This document shows, one piece after another, positions 23,503 through 33,567 of a DNA stretch of 64,000 nucleotides. A program made the translations under genes and the position numbers. Where the stretch lies: the NCBI GenBank assembly GCA_016719485.1, contig JADJZB010000028.1:124001-188000 (forward strand), written 5' to 3'. Within the stretch, counting starts at the first letter, position 1. Each line of letters starts with the position of its first letter. The DNA comes from Holophagales bacterium. GTDB taxonomy: Bacteria > Acidobacteriota > Thermoanaerobaculia > UBA5066. Under the pieces are notes generated by a model that worked only from the letters and a program-made list of their open reading frames with translations, searched no databases and was not told the origin of the DNA.

Positions 23503-26500
23503 ATGGCGGCGCCCTCCGGCCACACCCTCCACGTCGGCGACTTCGCCGCGCTCGAGGTGCGGTTTCTCGACGAGATCAGATCCCTCAAGGCGGCCGACCC
23601 GCTTCGCCCCGTCGACGTCCTCGTCGGCTCCAATCTCCTGGGCGTCTACCTGAGGCGCCGAGCGGCTGAGGCGTTCGGCGGCATCGCCAACCTCCGCTTC
23701 CTCACGTTCCTCGACCTCGCCCGCGAGCGGCTCCGGGATCCCGACCCGCGGCCGCAGCTGCCGGCCCTCGGCGAAGCGCTCCTCACGCGCCGGGCGCTCC
23801 TCGACACGCCCGAAGGAGACGTCTTCGACGTCCTGCGCGAGCGCCCCTCGACCGCAGCCCTGCTCGCGCGGACGGCCGCCGACCTGCGCGGCGCCGGAAT
23901 CGCCGCATCGGTCCTCAGGGACCTCGCCCCGAAGATCGCGCGCACCGGCGACCGTGCCGCATTCCTCGGAAAGGTCGCTCTGGTCCTCTGCCGCCTCGAG
24001 AGCCTCCGCAGCGCCTTCGCCGACGCAGACTCCGCGCTCGAGCGAGGTGCGCTCGAACGCGGACCGATCAATTCCGACCCCCTGCTCGTCTACGGCCTTT
24101 ACGACCTGGGAGGCGTTCGCGAGGCGCTGCTGTCCGTCATCGCCAGGGAGCGGCCCGTCCTCGCTTTCGTTCCTTCGGACGGGGCCCCTGAAGAGGAGGG
24201 CGACGGCATCCCGCCGGTCCGGGCGGCCCTCTTCTCGGGGCTCCTGGGCGCAACCGCCCTGGACGCGGGCCCGACACCCGCGTCCTTCGAGACGGATGTC
24301 GTCGTCGCGCCGTCCGATCTCTCCGAGGCGCGCGAGGTCGTTCGCGAGATCCTGAGGGCCGTCGACGACGGCGTCCCGCTCTACCGGATTGCCGTCCTCG
24401 TCCGCGACCCGGTGCGGCAGGAACCCGCGATCGTGGCCGAGCTCACGCAGAGGAGGATCCCGTTCTTCCGGCCCGCCGGGATCGGCTTCTCCCGAACCCC
24501 GATGGGGCGCGCCGCCCTCGGCCTTCTCGAGCTTCAGGCAGGCGGCGTCGCATCCGAGCCCCTCCTCGCGCTCGTCGACGTCCTCGAGGCGCTCGGCCTT
24601 GCGGCTGCGGGCTCCCGCGCACGCGTCGCCCGTGCCCTCGTCGAGCTGCGCGCCCGCGGGGGCTGGGTTGACCTTCGGAAACGTCTTGGCGCTCGGCTCG
24701 CACGCCTCGCGCCGGAAGAGCCCGCCGAGGCCGAGGGGCGCCTCTCGCGGCGGGAAGCCCGTCTGCGGCTCGACCTCGCCGCCCTCGGCGCGGTGATCGA
24801 CCTGCTCGATCCCGTCCTGCCCGACGCAACCCCGGCCTCGTGGGCCGCGTGGGGGCAGAGGCTGGCCGCGTCCTTCCAGACCCTTCTCGGAGGACTGCCC
24901 TCCATAGAGGAGCTGGCGAGTGCCGCCGCGCATCTCGAGAATCTCGAGAGGGTCGAGCCGGGCGCACTCGTCGCCGCGTCCGAGGTCCTTCCTCTTCTCG
25001 GACGAGCTCTCGAAGAGACTCCCGTCCGGCAGGGCCGGTTCGAGCGCGACGGTCTCGCCCTCCTCGCCCCCGTCTCCGCCCGCGGTCTCGCCTTCGACGT
25101 CGTCCTCGTCCCCGGGCTCGTCGAGCAGTCGTTCCCCCGCGTCGGACGGCCCGATCCGCTCCTCTTCGACGCGGAGCGTGCCGAGCTGTCGCGCCTCACG
25201 AGGCGGCCGCTCGCTCCGCGCACGGGCCCGCGCCACGCCAGGGAGGAGCGCTTTCTCTTCCACCTCGCCACGGGTGCCGCGCGACGCCGGCTCGTCCTCC
25301 TCGCCGCACGGCGCGAAGCCGCCACGGACCGGCCGCGCCTCCTCTCACCGTTCCTCGTCGACCTTCTCGAGGAGCGCGCCGGGCACCCCGTCTCCGAGCC
25401 GGATCTCGCCGACCCCGCCCTCGCGGACCGCCTCTCGGTGCGGTGGATCCGCCTGGGACGGCCGGCCACGGCCGAACCTCCGGTCGACAGCGAAGAGGCG
25501 CTCCGCCGCGCACTGGCGTTCTCTCCGCGGCTCGCCGCCGCCCTCCCCCCTGGCCTCGAGCCGCTCGAGCGGGCGCTCCGTCGGGGACGGGCCCGCGCCG
25601 AGCGCCGCTTCACGGAATACGAGGGGCGGCTCTCCCGCGCGCCGCGTCGGCTCCTCTTCGACGATCGCCCTCTCTCACCGAGCCGCCTCGAGCGGCTCGC
25701 CTCCTGCGCCTACCGGGCCTTCCTGATGGACGCCCTCGGCCTCTCCGCGCCCCAGGAGCCTCCCGACGAGCTCGTCCTGGACGGCCGGACCGTGGGCGAG
25801 CGCGCCCACGCGGCGCTGGAAACCCTGGCCACCGACGCGATGCGCACCGGCTCGTCCCTGGCGGACGTCCTGTCGTCGCGCGCGGACGACGAAGCAGGGC
25901 GGCAGATGAGACGCTTCTTCGCCGACTGGGAGTTGGACCTCCCGCCCGTCCTCGTGGAAGTGGCGACGGCACGGCTCGCCGGCCTCCTGCGCGCCGTCGC
26001 CGAGCTCGAAGGCCGAAGGAAGGACCCGCTCCCGCTCGCCGGGACCGAGGTCCGCTTCGGCCCTTCCGCGGTTGTCGAAGCCTCTGAGGGGGACGACCTC
26101 ACCCCTGTCTCCCTCACCGGCCGAATCGACCGGCTCGACCGGGACGGCGCCGTGGCACGCGTCGTCGACTACAAGTTCAGCCGCCCGTCGCCCTTCGGAA
26201 CGACGAACCGGAAGCGCTACCGGATCGCGGGAGGAGAGAAGGTCCAGCTCGCCGCGTACGCCCTGGCCGCACGGGCTCTGGGCGCTTCCTCCATCTCGTC
26301 CGAGTACCTCTTCGTCTACCCAGAGAAGGCCGGCGGCGAGCCCACGGCCGTCTCCGTCGCCTTCGACGCCGCCGCCACCGATGAGGCGGTCGGGTCCCTC
26401 GGCCGCGCGGTCGCCCTCCTCGACGCCACGATCCGGGCCGGGGACCTCCTTCCGCGCACCGCGTCGCTCTCGGCAGGCGACAGCCTCTGTTCCCAGTGCG

Positions 26501-26613
26501 ACGTCGCGGCCGTCTGCGGCCCCGGTCACCGGCGGGTCTACGACTCCAAGCGCGCGGGCGAGTCCGCGTCCGACCCCGGCGCGCCCCTCCTCGCGCTCGA
26601 GGCGATCCCGTGA
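23503..26613 (+). CDS. addB: AddB-like helicase/nuclease subunit with Fe-S cluster
   Basis: A 1036-residue protein, the inactivated-helicase plus nuclease subunit of an AddAB recombination complex. Seen: an N-terminal helicase-like region without a clear Walker A loop, VLVPGLVEQSFPRVGRPDPLL in the second helicase half, a C-terminal PD-(D/E)XK nuclease domain with RIDRLDRDGAVARVVDYKF (about residue 885), and the cysteines of an Fe-S staple: SCAYRAF at about 733 and CSQCDVAAVC at about 995. It is coupled to addA by a GTGA overlap (26610-26613). The pair resects double-strand breaks for RecA loading. Confidence 0.88.
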   Translation: MAAPSGHTLHVGDFAALEVRFLDEIRSLKAADPLRPVDVLVGSNLLGVYLRRRAAEAFGGIANLRFLTFLDLARERLRDPDPRPQLPALGEALLTRRALLDTPEGDVFDVLRERPSTAALLARTAADLRGAGIAASVLRDLAPKIARTGDRAAFLGKVALVLCRLESLRSAFADADSALERGALERGPINSDPLLVYGLYDLGGVREALLSVIARERPVLAFVPSDGAPEEEGDGIPPVRAALFSGLLGATALDAGPTPASFETDVVVAPSDLSEAREVVREILRAVDDGVPLYRIAVLVRDPVRQEPAIVAELTQRRIPFFRPAGIGFSRTPMGRAALGLLELQAGGVASEPLLALVDVLEALGLAAAGSRARVARALVELRARGGWVDLRKRLGARLARLAPEEPAEAEGRLSRREARLRLDLAALGAVIDLLDPVLPDATPASWAAWGQRLAASFQTLLGGLPSIEELASAAAHLENLERVEPGALVAASEVLPLLGRALEETPVRQGRFERDGLALLAPVSARGLAFDVVLVPGLVEQSFPRVGRPDPLLFDAERAELSRLTRRPLAPRTGPRHAREERFLFHLATGAARRRLVLLAARREAATDRPRLLSPFLVDLLEERAGHPVSEPDLADPALADRLSVRWIRLGRPATAEPPVDSEEALRRALAFSPRLAAALPPGLEPLERALRRGRARAERRFTEYEGRLSRAPRRLLFDDRPLSPSRLERLASCAYRAFLMDALGLSAPQEPPDELVLDGRTVGERAHAALETLATDAMRTGSSLADVLSSRADDEAGRQMRRFFADWELDLPPVLVEVATARLAGLLRAVAELEGRRKDPLPLAGTEVRFGPSAVVEASEGDDLTPVSLTGRIDRLDRDGAVARVVDYKFSRPSPFGTTNRKRYRIAGGEKVQLAAYALAARALGASSISSEYLFVYPEKAGGEPTAVSVAFDAAATDEAVGSLGRAVALLDATIRAGDLLPRTASLSAGDSLCSQCDVAAVCGPGHRRVYDSKRAGESASDPGAPLLALEAIP

Positions 26614-29600
26614 CGCCGCTCGCGGACGCTGCCGCGCGGGCGACCGCCGTCACCGACGTCGAGCGGTCGCTCCTCGTCGAGGCCTCCGCGGGGACCGGCA
26701 AGACGAAGACCCTCATCGACCGGATCCTCCAGCTCGTCCTCGACGCCGGGGAGCCGCTCTCCTCGATCGCCGCGATGACCTTCACGGAGAAGGCCGCCGG
26801 CGAGATGAAGGAGCGGCTGAGGAAACGCATCGACGAGGAAGCGCAGGATGCGCGGGACCCGGTCCGCCGGGACCGCGCCGAGCGCGCGCGCCGAGACCTC
26901 GACAGTGCCGAGGTCTCCACGATCCACTCCTTCTGCTCGCGCCTCCTCCGCGAGAGGCCTGTCGAGTCGCGCGTCGACCCGGAGTTCGTCACTCCCGAGG
27001 ACGGGGTCGCGCGGGAGCTCTTCGAGGAGGTCTTCTCGGCCTGGATCGACGAGGAGGCCCGCGCGAACGGCCCGGTCACCGAGGCCCTCCGCCTCGGCCT
27101 CGGCCCCGGGGCGCTCGGCGAGCTCGCCACGACGCTTCACGAGGAGAGGACGCTCGTCCTCTCCTGCCGGATCCCCGACGACCCTGTCCCGTACGTTCAG
27201 GTGGAGATCGAGAGCCTCGTTCGCGACGGCGATCGCCTCGTCGAAGAAGTCCCTTCCGACTTTCGCGATGACCCGAAGGTCCTCCTCCTCCGGTCGGCCC
27301 TGGACGAGGTCCGGTCGCTCCTCTCTCTCGGCCTCGAGGAGCTCGCGGCCTTCCGGCCCGTCACGACGATCGACTTCCGGCCCGGGAAGAAGGCGTTCTT
27401 CACGGGAGACTTCAAGACGGCCGCGAACGCGTTCCGCGACGAGTGGAAAGCCCTCTCGGCCCGCCTCGCATTCCTCCCAGCCGAGAGGCTTCTCGCGGCC
27501 GTCGCCGTCTCCGTGAGGGACGGCTTCCTGCCGCGCCTGGCGGCCGAGAAGGAGAGACGCGGCCTCCTCGACTTCGACGACCTGCTCCTGGCGGCGCGCA
27601 AGCTCCTCCGCGACTCCCGCGCGGCGCGCGAGCACTTCCAGGAGCGCTTTCCCCATCTCGTCGTCGACGAGTTCCAGGACACCGACCCCGTCCAGGCCGA
27701 GATCGTCCTGCGCCTCGCGGCGCCGCCGGGCGAGCAGGACCCCGAGAAATGGGACGACCTCGAGCCGGCACCGGGGGCACTCTTCCTCGTCGGCGACCCG
27801 AAACAGTCCATCTACCGGTTCCGACGGGCCGACGTCGAGACCTACCGCCGCGTCGCGGACGGGCTCGGCGCGAGCGCCCGCCTCTCCCTCGTGACGAACT
27901 TCCGTTCCGCACCTCGCATCCTCGACTTCGTGAACGGCATCTTCGACACGGTATTCGAGGGCGCCCAGGACGAGCCCTGGGAGGTCGCGAACGCGCCGCT
28001 CGTGCCGCGCCCCGAACCGGTCGACGACGCTCGGCCCGGGCAGGTCCTCTACCTCGCGACACCCGAGCTCCCGGCGAAGAGCGACGAGGAGGCGCCCGGG
28101 GCCGCCGGAAACGACGGCGACGAGGACGACTCCGCGGACGCGAAGGCCACGATCCAGGAGGCCCGGGCCGTGGCGAATCTCCTCCTCTCGCGCTTCTCTG
28201 CCGGGGGCTACCGGGGCGCGGCGGTCCTCCTCGGCTCCAACGACGCGATCGACCTCTTCCAGGACGTCTTCCGCGATGCGGGAATCCCGGCCGTACTCGA
28301 CGGCGGCGTCAGCTTCTACAGGCGCGAGGAGACGGCCGCCGTCGTCGCCGCGCTCCGGGCCGTCGACGATCCGTCGGACTCCGTCGCCACCGTCGCGGCC
28401 CTCAAGTCCTTCCTCTTCGGCCTGACCGACGTCGAGCTCCTCGACGCTTCCGAGGCCGGCACGCGCTTCGACGAACCGGCAACGGCTCCGGCCGAAGGGC
28501 CCGTCGCCGCGGCGCTCGCGTGCCTCGGCTCGCTCCGTGCGCGCCGGCTCCACCGCCCCCTCGCCGAGACGCTCCTCGACCTGCTCACGACGCGCCGGGT
28601 CCTCGCCGCCGTCGAGAACGGAGCCGTCGTCAACGGCCTCCAGGCCTCGGCGAACCTCGACCGGCTCCTCGTCCTCGCCCGCGCCCTCGACGCCGAAGGG
28701 CTCCCCTTCCGGGAGGCCGTCGCGCGCCTCGGCCTTCGCCTCGAGGAGAAGGTCCCCGAGCCGCGGGCCTTCGAGGAGGACGACGACGCGGTGCGGCTCC
28801 TGACCCTCCACAAGGCCAAGGGGCTCGAGTTCGACACCGTCGTCGTCGCGGGACTCGGATTCCGGGACCGTGAGAAGGTCGCGTCCCGCCGAAGCCTCTT
28901 CTACGACCGGGCGGGAGGCACCCTCGCGCTCCGCCTCCCGGTTGCCGGACTTGTCGTCGGAACGCCCGGGCTGCGTTTCGTCGCGGCCGCGGACGAGCTG
29001 AGGCTGAGGGCGGAAGAGAAGCGGCTCCTCTACGTCGCACTCACCCGCGCGAAGAAGAACCTCGTGCTCTCCTGGTTTCGCCGGCGGCGGACGCTCAAGA
29101 GCGGCGACGTCTCGGACCCGATCGGCAAGAGCCTCCTCCGGCCGATCGCGTTCGCGGAGGGCCTTCCCGCCCGACTCGCGCCGCTCGTCGAGGTCGTCTC
29201 CCCCGACGTTTCCATCCCGCCCGCTCCTGCTGTCACCGCACCGTTGGACGCCGCCGTCGACCTCTCCGCCGTGATGGCCGCTGCCGAAGCGCGCCTCGGG
29301 CGGGCCCGTGCCACCGCCTCCCGCCCTCTCCGCCGGTCGGGCGAGAAGGACGGGCTCTGGCGACCCGGAGCGTCGCCCGGACCGGCCTCTCCCGAGGACC
29401 TCCCCTCCATCGAACGCAGCGAGGAGGTCCAGGCCCGCGCCGTGAGGCTCGGCTCGGCCGTGCACGAAGCGATGGAGCTCCTCCTCGACCCGGAGCGCGT
29501 CCCTCCCTCCTCCGCCGAGGATGCGGTCGCCGCCACGTTGCCCGCCCTCGATCCGGCCGGAGTGGCCGAGGCCGTCTCGCTCGTGGAGCGCCTCCTCGCC

Positions 29601-29903
29601 CACCCCGTCGTGGCCCGCGCCCGCGCCTCGCGCCGCCGCTTCGTCGAGCTGCCGGTCCTCTTCCGGGACGATGCGCTCGAGGGCTCACCCCTCGTCGAGG
29701 GAAAGATCGACCTCCTCTTCGAGGAAGACGACGGCTGGGTGGTCGTCGACTGGAAGACCGACAGGGTCTCGACGGCCGCCGCGCGCGCCGAGCGGGAAGC
29801 TCTCTACACCCCGCAGCTCGCGAGCTACGCCCGGGCCCTCACCGCCGTCCTCGGACCAGGCACGATCGTCAAGGAGATGGTCCTCGCCTTCGCCCGGGGC
29901 TGA
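26610..29903 (+). CDS. addA: AddA/RecB-like UvrD helicase-nuclease
   Basis: A 1097-residue superfamily-1 helicase with C-terminal nuclease, the motor subunit of AddAB. Seen: Walker A VEASAGTGKTKTLIDRI (residue about 25), TFTEKAAGEMKERL, HLVVDEFQDTDPVQAEIV (Walker B), FLVGDPKQSIYRFRRAD, TLHKAKGLEFDTVVVAGL, LLYVALTRAKKNLVLSW, and the nuclease segments GSAVHEAMELLL and VEGKIDLLFEEDDGWVVVDWKTDR. The GTG start overlaps the addB stop. It is convergent with phoU, 14 bases away. Confidence 0.93.
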   Translation: MTPLADAAARATAVTDVERSLLVEASAGTGKTKTLIDRILQLVLDAGEPLSSIAAMTFTEKAAGEMKERLRKRIDEEAQDARDPVRRDRAERARRDLDSAEVSTIHSFCSRLLRERPVESRVDPEFVTPEDGVARELFEEVFSAWIDEEARANGPVTEALRLGLGPGALGELATTLHEERTLVLSCRIPDDPVPYVQVEIESLVRDGDRLVEEVPSDFRDDPKVLLLRSALDEVRSLLSLGLEELAAFRPVTTIDFRPGKKAFFTGDFKTAANAFRDEWKALSARLAFLPAERLLAAVAVSVRDGFLPRLAAEKERRGLLDFDDLLLAARKLLRDSRAAREHFQERFPHLVVDEFQDTDPVQAEIVLRLAAPPGEQDPEKWDDLEPAPGALFLVGDPKQSIYRFRRADVETYRRVADGLGASARLSLVTNFRSAPRILDFVNGIFDTVFEGAQDEPWEVANAPLVPRPEPVDDARPGQVLYLATPELPAKSDEEAPGAAGNDGDEDDSADAKATIQEARAVANLLLSRFSAGGYRGAAVLLGSNDAIDLFQDVFRDAGIPAVLDGGVSFYRREETAAVVAALRAVDDPSDSVATVAALKSFLFGLTDVELLDASEAGTRFDEPATAPAEGPVAAALACLGSLRARRLHRPLAETLLDLLTTRRVLAAVENGAVVNGLQASANLDRLLVLARALDAEGLPFREAVARLGLRLEEKVPEPRAFEEDDDAVRLLTLHKAKGLEFDTVVVAGLGFRDREKVASRRSLFYDRAGGTLALRLPVAGLVVGTPGLRFVAAADELRLRAEEKRLLYVALTRAKKNLVLSWFRRRRTLKSGDVSDPIGKSLLRPIAFAEGLPARLAPLVEVVSPDVSIPPAPAVTAPLDAAVDLSAVMAAAEARLGRARATASRPLRRSGEKDGLWRPGASPGPASPEDLPSIERSEEVQARAVRLGSAVHEAMELLLDPERVPPSSAEDAVAATLPALDPAGVAEAVSLVERLLAHPVVARARASRRRFVELPVLFRDDALEGSPLVEGKIDLLFEEDDGWVVVDWKTDRVSTAAARAEREALYTPQLASYARALTAVLGPGTIVKEMVLAFARG

Positions 29904-29917
29904 AGGGCCTGAGAGCC

Positions 29918-30598
29918 TCAGCGGCCCGACGTCTCCTCCGGGAGCTTGCCCTGGTGCTTGATGACGAGCCCTTCGGCGATGAAGATCGTCTCCTCTGCGA
30001 CGTTCGTCGCCAGGTCCGCGACGCGCTCGAGGTTCTTCGAGATCGACATGATCTCGATCGACCGGCTGATGAGCGCCGGGTTCTCGGCCATGTAGGTCAG
30101 GAGCTCGCGGATGAGCGAGAGGTTCTTGGCGTCGACGATGTCGTCGCGCAGGACGACGTCCTTGGCCAGCGCCGTGTCGCGCCGCACGAAGGCGTCGAGA
30201 GCGTCGCGCAGCATTCCGCGGACGACCTCGGCCATGTGCGGGATGTCGATCCACGGCTTGAAGGGCTTCGCCCCCGCGAGCCGCTCGGCCGCCTCTGCGA
30301 TGTTCACCGCGTGGTCGCCGATCCGTTCGAGGTCCGCGTTGATCCGGACCGACGCGACGAGGAGCCGCAGGTCGCTCGCGACGGGCTGCTGCGTGGCGAG
30401 GAGGTGGATCATCGCCTCCTCGTTCTTCACCTCGAGGTCGTCTATGACCGCGTCCCGCTCGCAGACGCCGCGTGCCTTGCCGGCGTCACCTTCGATCAGG
30501 GCCTCGACGGCGACGCGAATCTGGCTCTCGACCTCCGCGCCCATGCCGATGAGCTGGCGGCGGAGCTGCTCGAGAAGCTCGGTGAAGTGCTCTTTCAT
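29918..30598 (-). CDS. phoU: Phosphate transport regulator PhoU
   Basis: A 226-residue helical protein that links the Pst transporter to PhoR and keeps the Pho regulon off in high phosphate. Seen: two PhoU repeats, each with the family pattern: LRLLVASVRINADLERIGDHAVNIAE and ISRSIEIMSISKNLERVADLATNVAEE. Length is normal. ATG at 30596-30598 overlaps the phoR stop as ATGA, making it the last gene of pstSCAB-phoBR-phoU. Confidence 0.96.
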   Translation of the reverse strand: MKEHFTELLEQLRRQLIGMGAEVESQIRVAVEALIEGDAGKARGVCERDAVIDDLEVKNEEAMIHLLATQQPVASDLRLLVASVRINADLERIGDHAVNIAEAAERLAGAKPFKPWIDIPHMAEVVRGMLRDALDAFVRRDTALAKDVVLRDDIVDAKNLSLIRELLTYMAENPALISRSIEIMSISKNLERVADLATNVAEETIFIAEGLVIKHQGKLPEETSGR

Positions 30599-31986
30599 GA
30601 GGCCTCCTTCAAGGCGGCGTCTGCGGCGGCGGGGAGCACGACCGTGAATCGGCTCCCGCGCAGCGGCTCGGATTCCACGCGGATCGCACCGCCGTGGAGG
30701 ATGAGAAGGTGCTTCACGATGGCGAGCCCCAGCCCGGTCCCGGGCGTCGTCTTCGAGCGGGACGGGTCGACCCGGTAGAAACGCTGGAAGACCTTCGCCT
30801 GCTCGCTGGCGGGGATCCCGATGCCACGGTCGATCACGTGAACGAGGATCTCGGCGCCTGCCGACCCCTTCCGCTCCTCGGAGACCACCTCGACCCGGGC
30901 GCCGATCGGCGAGAACTTGACGGCGTTGTCGACGAGGTTCCGGAAGACCTGCGCGAGGCGCCGCCGGTCGCCCCTCACGCTCCGCCCGGTCCGCGCCTCG
31001 AGCGCCACCTCGACCTGCCGCGCGCGCGCGGGGCCCTCGAGGTCCTTCACGACGCCCGCGAGAAGCCCCTGAAGGGGGACGTCCTCGAGCTGGAGCGTGA
31101 CCGCGCCCGATTCGATCTGCGAGAGGTCGGTGAGATCCGACACGAGGTCCTGCATCTGCCCCGCCTGCCGCTCGAGGATCGCGGCGAGGTGGTTCGCGGC
31201 CTCGTCCAGCGACTTCTCCTCGACGAGCGTCTCGGCCGCGGCCCGAATCGTGGCGAGGGGCGTCCTCAGCTCGTGGGAGACGTCGGAGACGAACTGCCGG
31301 CGCATCTGCTCGGTCCGCTCGCGCTCGGTCACGTCCCGCGCGACTCCGATCGCCGCCGGCTCCCCGTCGGCGTGCGTTCCGGGCACCGCCCGCGCCGCCA
31401 CCTCCAGGAGCCGCTCGCCTCCTTCGCGCCCCTCCACCTTGAGGACGATCGGCGACGACACCTCGTCTCCTGCGCCTCCCGCGCTGATCAGCGAGCGGAA
31501 GAGCCCGAGGACCTGAGGGTCCCGTACGACATCGTGCAGAGCGGGGCACGAGGCGTCCGGCGGAACGCCGAAAAGGAGGCGGGCCGCAGGGTTGACGTCG
31601 AGGAGGGCCAGCGAGCGGTCGACGACGACGAGCCCGACCGGTACCTCCTCGAAGACGGAGCGGGCCAGGACGCGTGCCTTCTCGCTCCCCTCCCGCTCCC
31701 GGGCCACGAGGTCGGCGAAGCGGTGGAGCGCGTGGAACACCGACTCCGTCTCCGGGGAAAGCCCGCGCCATTCCTGGGGCCGCGTCCCGGTGGCCGCCGT
31801 GGCGACGCCTTCGCGCACCCGGTCCAGCTCCCGCATCCTCCGCAGCCGGATCACGAAGAAGACCGTCGCCACGAGCGCCCCTGCGAGGAACGCGCGGGGC
31901 TCCAGCCCCACCACCCCGACCGTGATGACGCCGAGGACGAGGGCCTCGAGCGCCGGGCGGGCCCGCCTCGGAACGGCCGGCTTCAC
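30595..31986 (-). CDS. phoR: Phosphate-responsive sensor histidine kinase PhoR
   Basis: A 463-residue membrane kinase. Seen: one or two short hydrophobic segments near the N-terminus (ALVLGVITVGVVG and AFLAGALVATVFFV), a PAS domain (residues about 105-215, VPVGLVVVDRSLALLDVNPAA), HisKA with VSDVSHELRTPLATIRAAAE (phospho-His about 240), and HATPase_c with FRNLVDNAVKFSP, VIDRGIGIP and GTGLGLAIVKHLL. The absence of a large periplasmic loop is usual for PhoR, which senses Pst/PhoU and not free phosphate. GTG at 31986 overlaps phoB as GTGA. Confidence 0.94.
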   Translation of the reverse strand: MKPAVPRRARPALEALVLGVITVGVVGLEPRAFLAGALVATVFFVIRLRRMRELDRVREGVATAATGTRPQEWRGLSPETESVFHALHRFADLVAREREGSEKARVLARSVFEEVPVGLVVVDRSLALLDVNPAARLLFGVPPDASCPALHDVVRDPQVLGLFRSLISAGGAGDEVSSPIVLKVEGREGGERLLEVAARAVPGTHADGEPAAIGVARDVTERERTEQMRRQFVSDVSHELRTPLATIRAAAETLVEEKSLDEAANHLAAILERQAGQMQDLVSDLTDLSQIESGAVTLQLEDVPLQGLLAGVVKDLEGPARARQVEVALEARTGRSVRGDRRRLAQVFRNLVDNAVKFSPIGARVEVVSEERKGSAGAEILVHVIDRGIGIPASEQAKVFQRFYRVDPSRSKTTPGTGLGLAIVKHLLILHGGAIRVESEPLRGSRFTVVLPAAADAALKEAS

Positions 31987-32714
31987 GTGGGGAACCTGTA
32001 CCCGACTCCGACGACCGTTTCCACGACGTCGTCCCCGATCTTCTTCCGCAGGGAACGGATGTGGACGTCGACCGTGCGCGTCTCGACGTCGGCGGCGTAG
32101 TCCCACAGGCGCGAGAGGATCGTCTCGCGGCTCACGACCCGGCCGCCGCTCTTGATGAGGAGCCAGAGGAGATCGAATTCCTTCTTCGTGAGGTGGATCG
32201 CGCGACCCTCTCTCTCCACGAGATGGCGCGACCGGTCGACGCGGAGCCGCCCGTCGTCGAACGCGTCGTCGGCCGTTGCCCCGGCGCCCCCCGCGCGCCG
32301 CAGGTGGGCGACGATCCGGGCGACGAGCTCCTTCATCGAGAAGGGCTTCGTGACGTAGTCGTCGGCCCCCAGGTCGAAGCCGAGGAGCTTGTCGCGCTCC
32401 TCCGCCCGGGCCGTCAGCATCAGGATCGGCACGCGGCGCGTCGTCTCGTGGCGCCGCAGCTCGCGGCAGATCGTCAGGCCGTCGACGTCGGGAAGGTTGA
32501 GGTCGAGGAGGACGAGGTCCGGAGGCCGTTCCGTCATCTCGTCGAGGGCGACGAGCCCGCCGGCGTACCGCACCGGGTCGAACCGGCCGTCCTTCCGGAG
32601 GCTGTAGAGGAGGGTGAACGCGAGGTCCTCGTCGTCCTCGACGAGGGCGATCCGCCAGCGGGCCGGAGTTGCTCCAGCCGCATCCGTCCCCTTCACCTCC
32701 GGGGCGCTCGCCAT
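31983..32714 (-). CDS. phoB: Phosphate regulon response regulator PhoB
   Basis: A 243-residue OmpR-type regulator. Seen: receiver with IALVEDDEDLA, phosphoacceptor in VLLDLNLPDVDGL, MLTARAEE and DDYVTKPFSMKELVAR, then a winged helix with LTKKEFDLLWLLIKSGGRVVS, RTVDVHIRSLRKKIG and VVGVGYRF. The N-terminus carries about 20 extra residues before the receiver. Its ATG shares an A with the pstB stop (TAATG) and its stop overlaps phoR. The Pho-box-like repeats at 38.5-38.6 kb are its probable binding sites. Confidence 0.95.
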   Translation of the reverse strand: MASAPEVKGTDAAGATPARWRIALVEDDEDLAFTLLYSLRKDGRFDPVRYAGGLVALDEMTERPPDLVLLDLNLPDVDGLTICRELRRHETTRRVPILMLTARAEERDKLLGFDLGADDYVTKPFSMKELVARIVAHLRRAGGAGATADDAFDDGRLRVDRSRHLVEREGRAIHLTKKEFDLLWLLIKSGGRVVSRETILSRLWDYAADVETRTVDVHIRSLRKKIGDDVVETVVGVGYRFPT

Positions 32715-33541
32715 TAACCGAACCTCCCCGTAATGTAGTCCTCGGTCATCTTCTGCTTCGGGCGCGTGAAGATCACGTCGGTCTTGTCGAACTCGACGAG
32801 CTTGCCGAGCATGAAGAAGCCGGTCTCTTCCGAGACGCGCGCGGCCTGCTGCATGTTGTGCGTCACGATGACGATCGTGAACCGTTCCTTGAGGCTGAAG
32901 ATCAGCTCCTCGATCTTCGCGGTCGCGATCGGGTCGAGAGCCGAGCAGGGCTCGTCCATCAGGACGACCTCGGGCTCGACGGCGAGAGCCCGCGCGATGC
33001 AGAGGCGCTGCATCTGGCCGCCGGAGAGCGAGAGGGCGCTGTCGTCCAGCCGGTCCTTCACCTCGTCCCAGAGCGCGGCCCCCTTGAGCGCCACCTCGCA
33101 CGCATCGCGCAGGCGCGTCCGGTTCCTCTCCCCCTGGATCCTCAGGCCGTAGACGACGTTCTCGAAGATCGACTTCGGGAACGGGTTCGACTTCTGGAAG
33201 ACCATCCCGAGGCGCTTGCGAACGTCCACGACGTCCACGTCGGAGCCGTAGAGGTCCTCCCCGTTCACCCGGAGCGATCCCTCGACACGGACGCCGTCGA
33301 TCAGGTCGTTCATCCGGTTCAGGCACCTGAGCAGCGTCGACTTCCCGCACCCGGACGGCCCGATGAAGGCCGTCACCGACCGCTCCCTCACCTTGAGGTC
33401 GATGTCGAACAGGGCCTGCTTGGCGCCGTACCAGAAGTTGAACTTCCGGAGTTCGATGAGGGCCGGATCTCCGGTCGCAGCGGTCTCGGGCTGCGGGGAG
33501 GTCCGGGTCTCGATCGCGAGGGCGGGCGTCGGTGCGGTCAT
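32714..33541 (-). CDS. pstB: Phosphate ABC transporter ATP-binding protein PstB
   Basis: A 275-residue ATPase that powers high-affinity phosphate import. Seen: Walker A FIGPSGCGKSTLLRCLNRMND, Q-loop MVFQKSNPFPKSIFENV, signature LSLSGGQMQRLCIARAL, Walker B VVLMDEPCSALDP and the switch IVTHNMQQAARVSEET; the ending TEDYITGRFG is diagnostic of PstB. I chose ATG 33541 with GGAAG 8 bases upstream; an in-frame ATG at 33556 is possible. It lies 26 bases after pstA. Confidence 0.96.
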   Translation of the reverse strand: MTAPTPALAIETRTSPQPETAATGDPALIELRKFNFWYGAKQALFDIDLKVRERSVTAFIGPSGCGKSTLLRCLNRMNDLIDGVRVEGSLRVNGEDLYGSDVDVVDVRKRLGMVFQKSNPFPKSIFENVVYGLRIQGERNRTRLRDACEVALKGAALWDEVKDRLDDSALSLSGGQMQRLCIARALAVEPEVVLMDEPCSALDPIATAKIEELIFSLKERFTIVIVTHNMQQAARVSEETGFFMLGKLVEFDKTDVIFTRPKQKMTEDYITGRFG

Positions 33542-33567
33542 GATCTGCGCTTCCATGATGACGGATC

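Noticed and set aside
26538..29603. Minus-strand open frame of about 1000 codons over addA
   Set aside because: No recognisable domain; antisense to AddA motifs in the correct frame.
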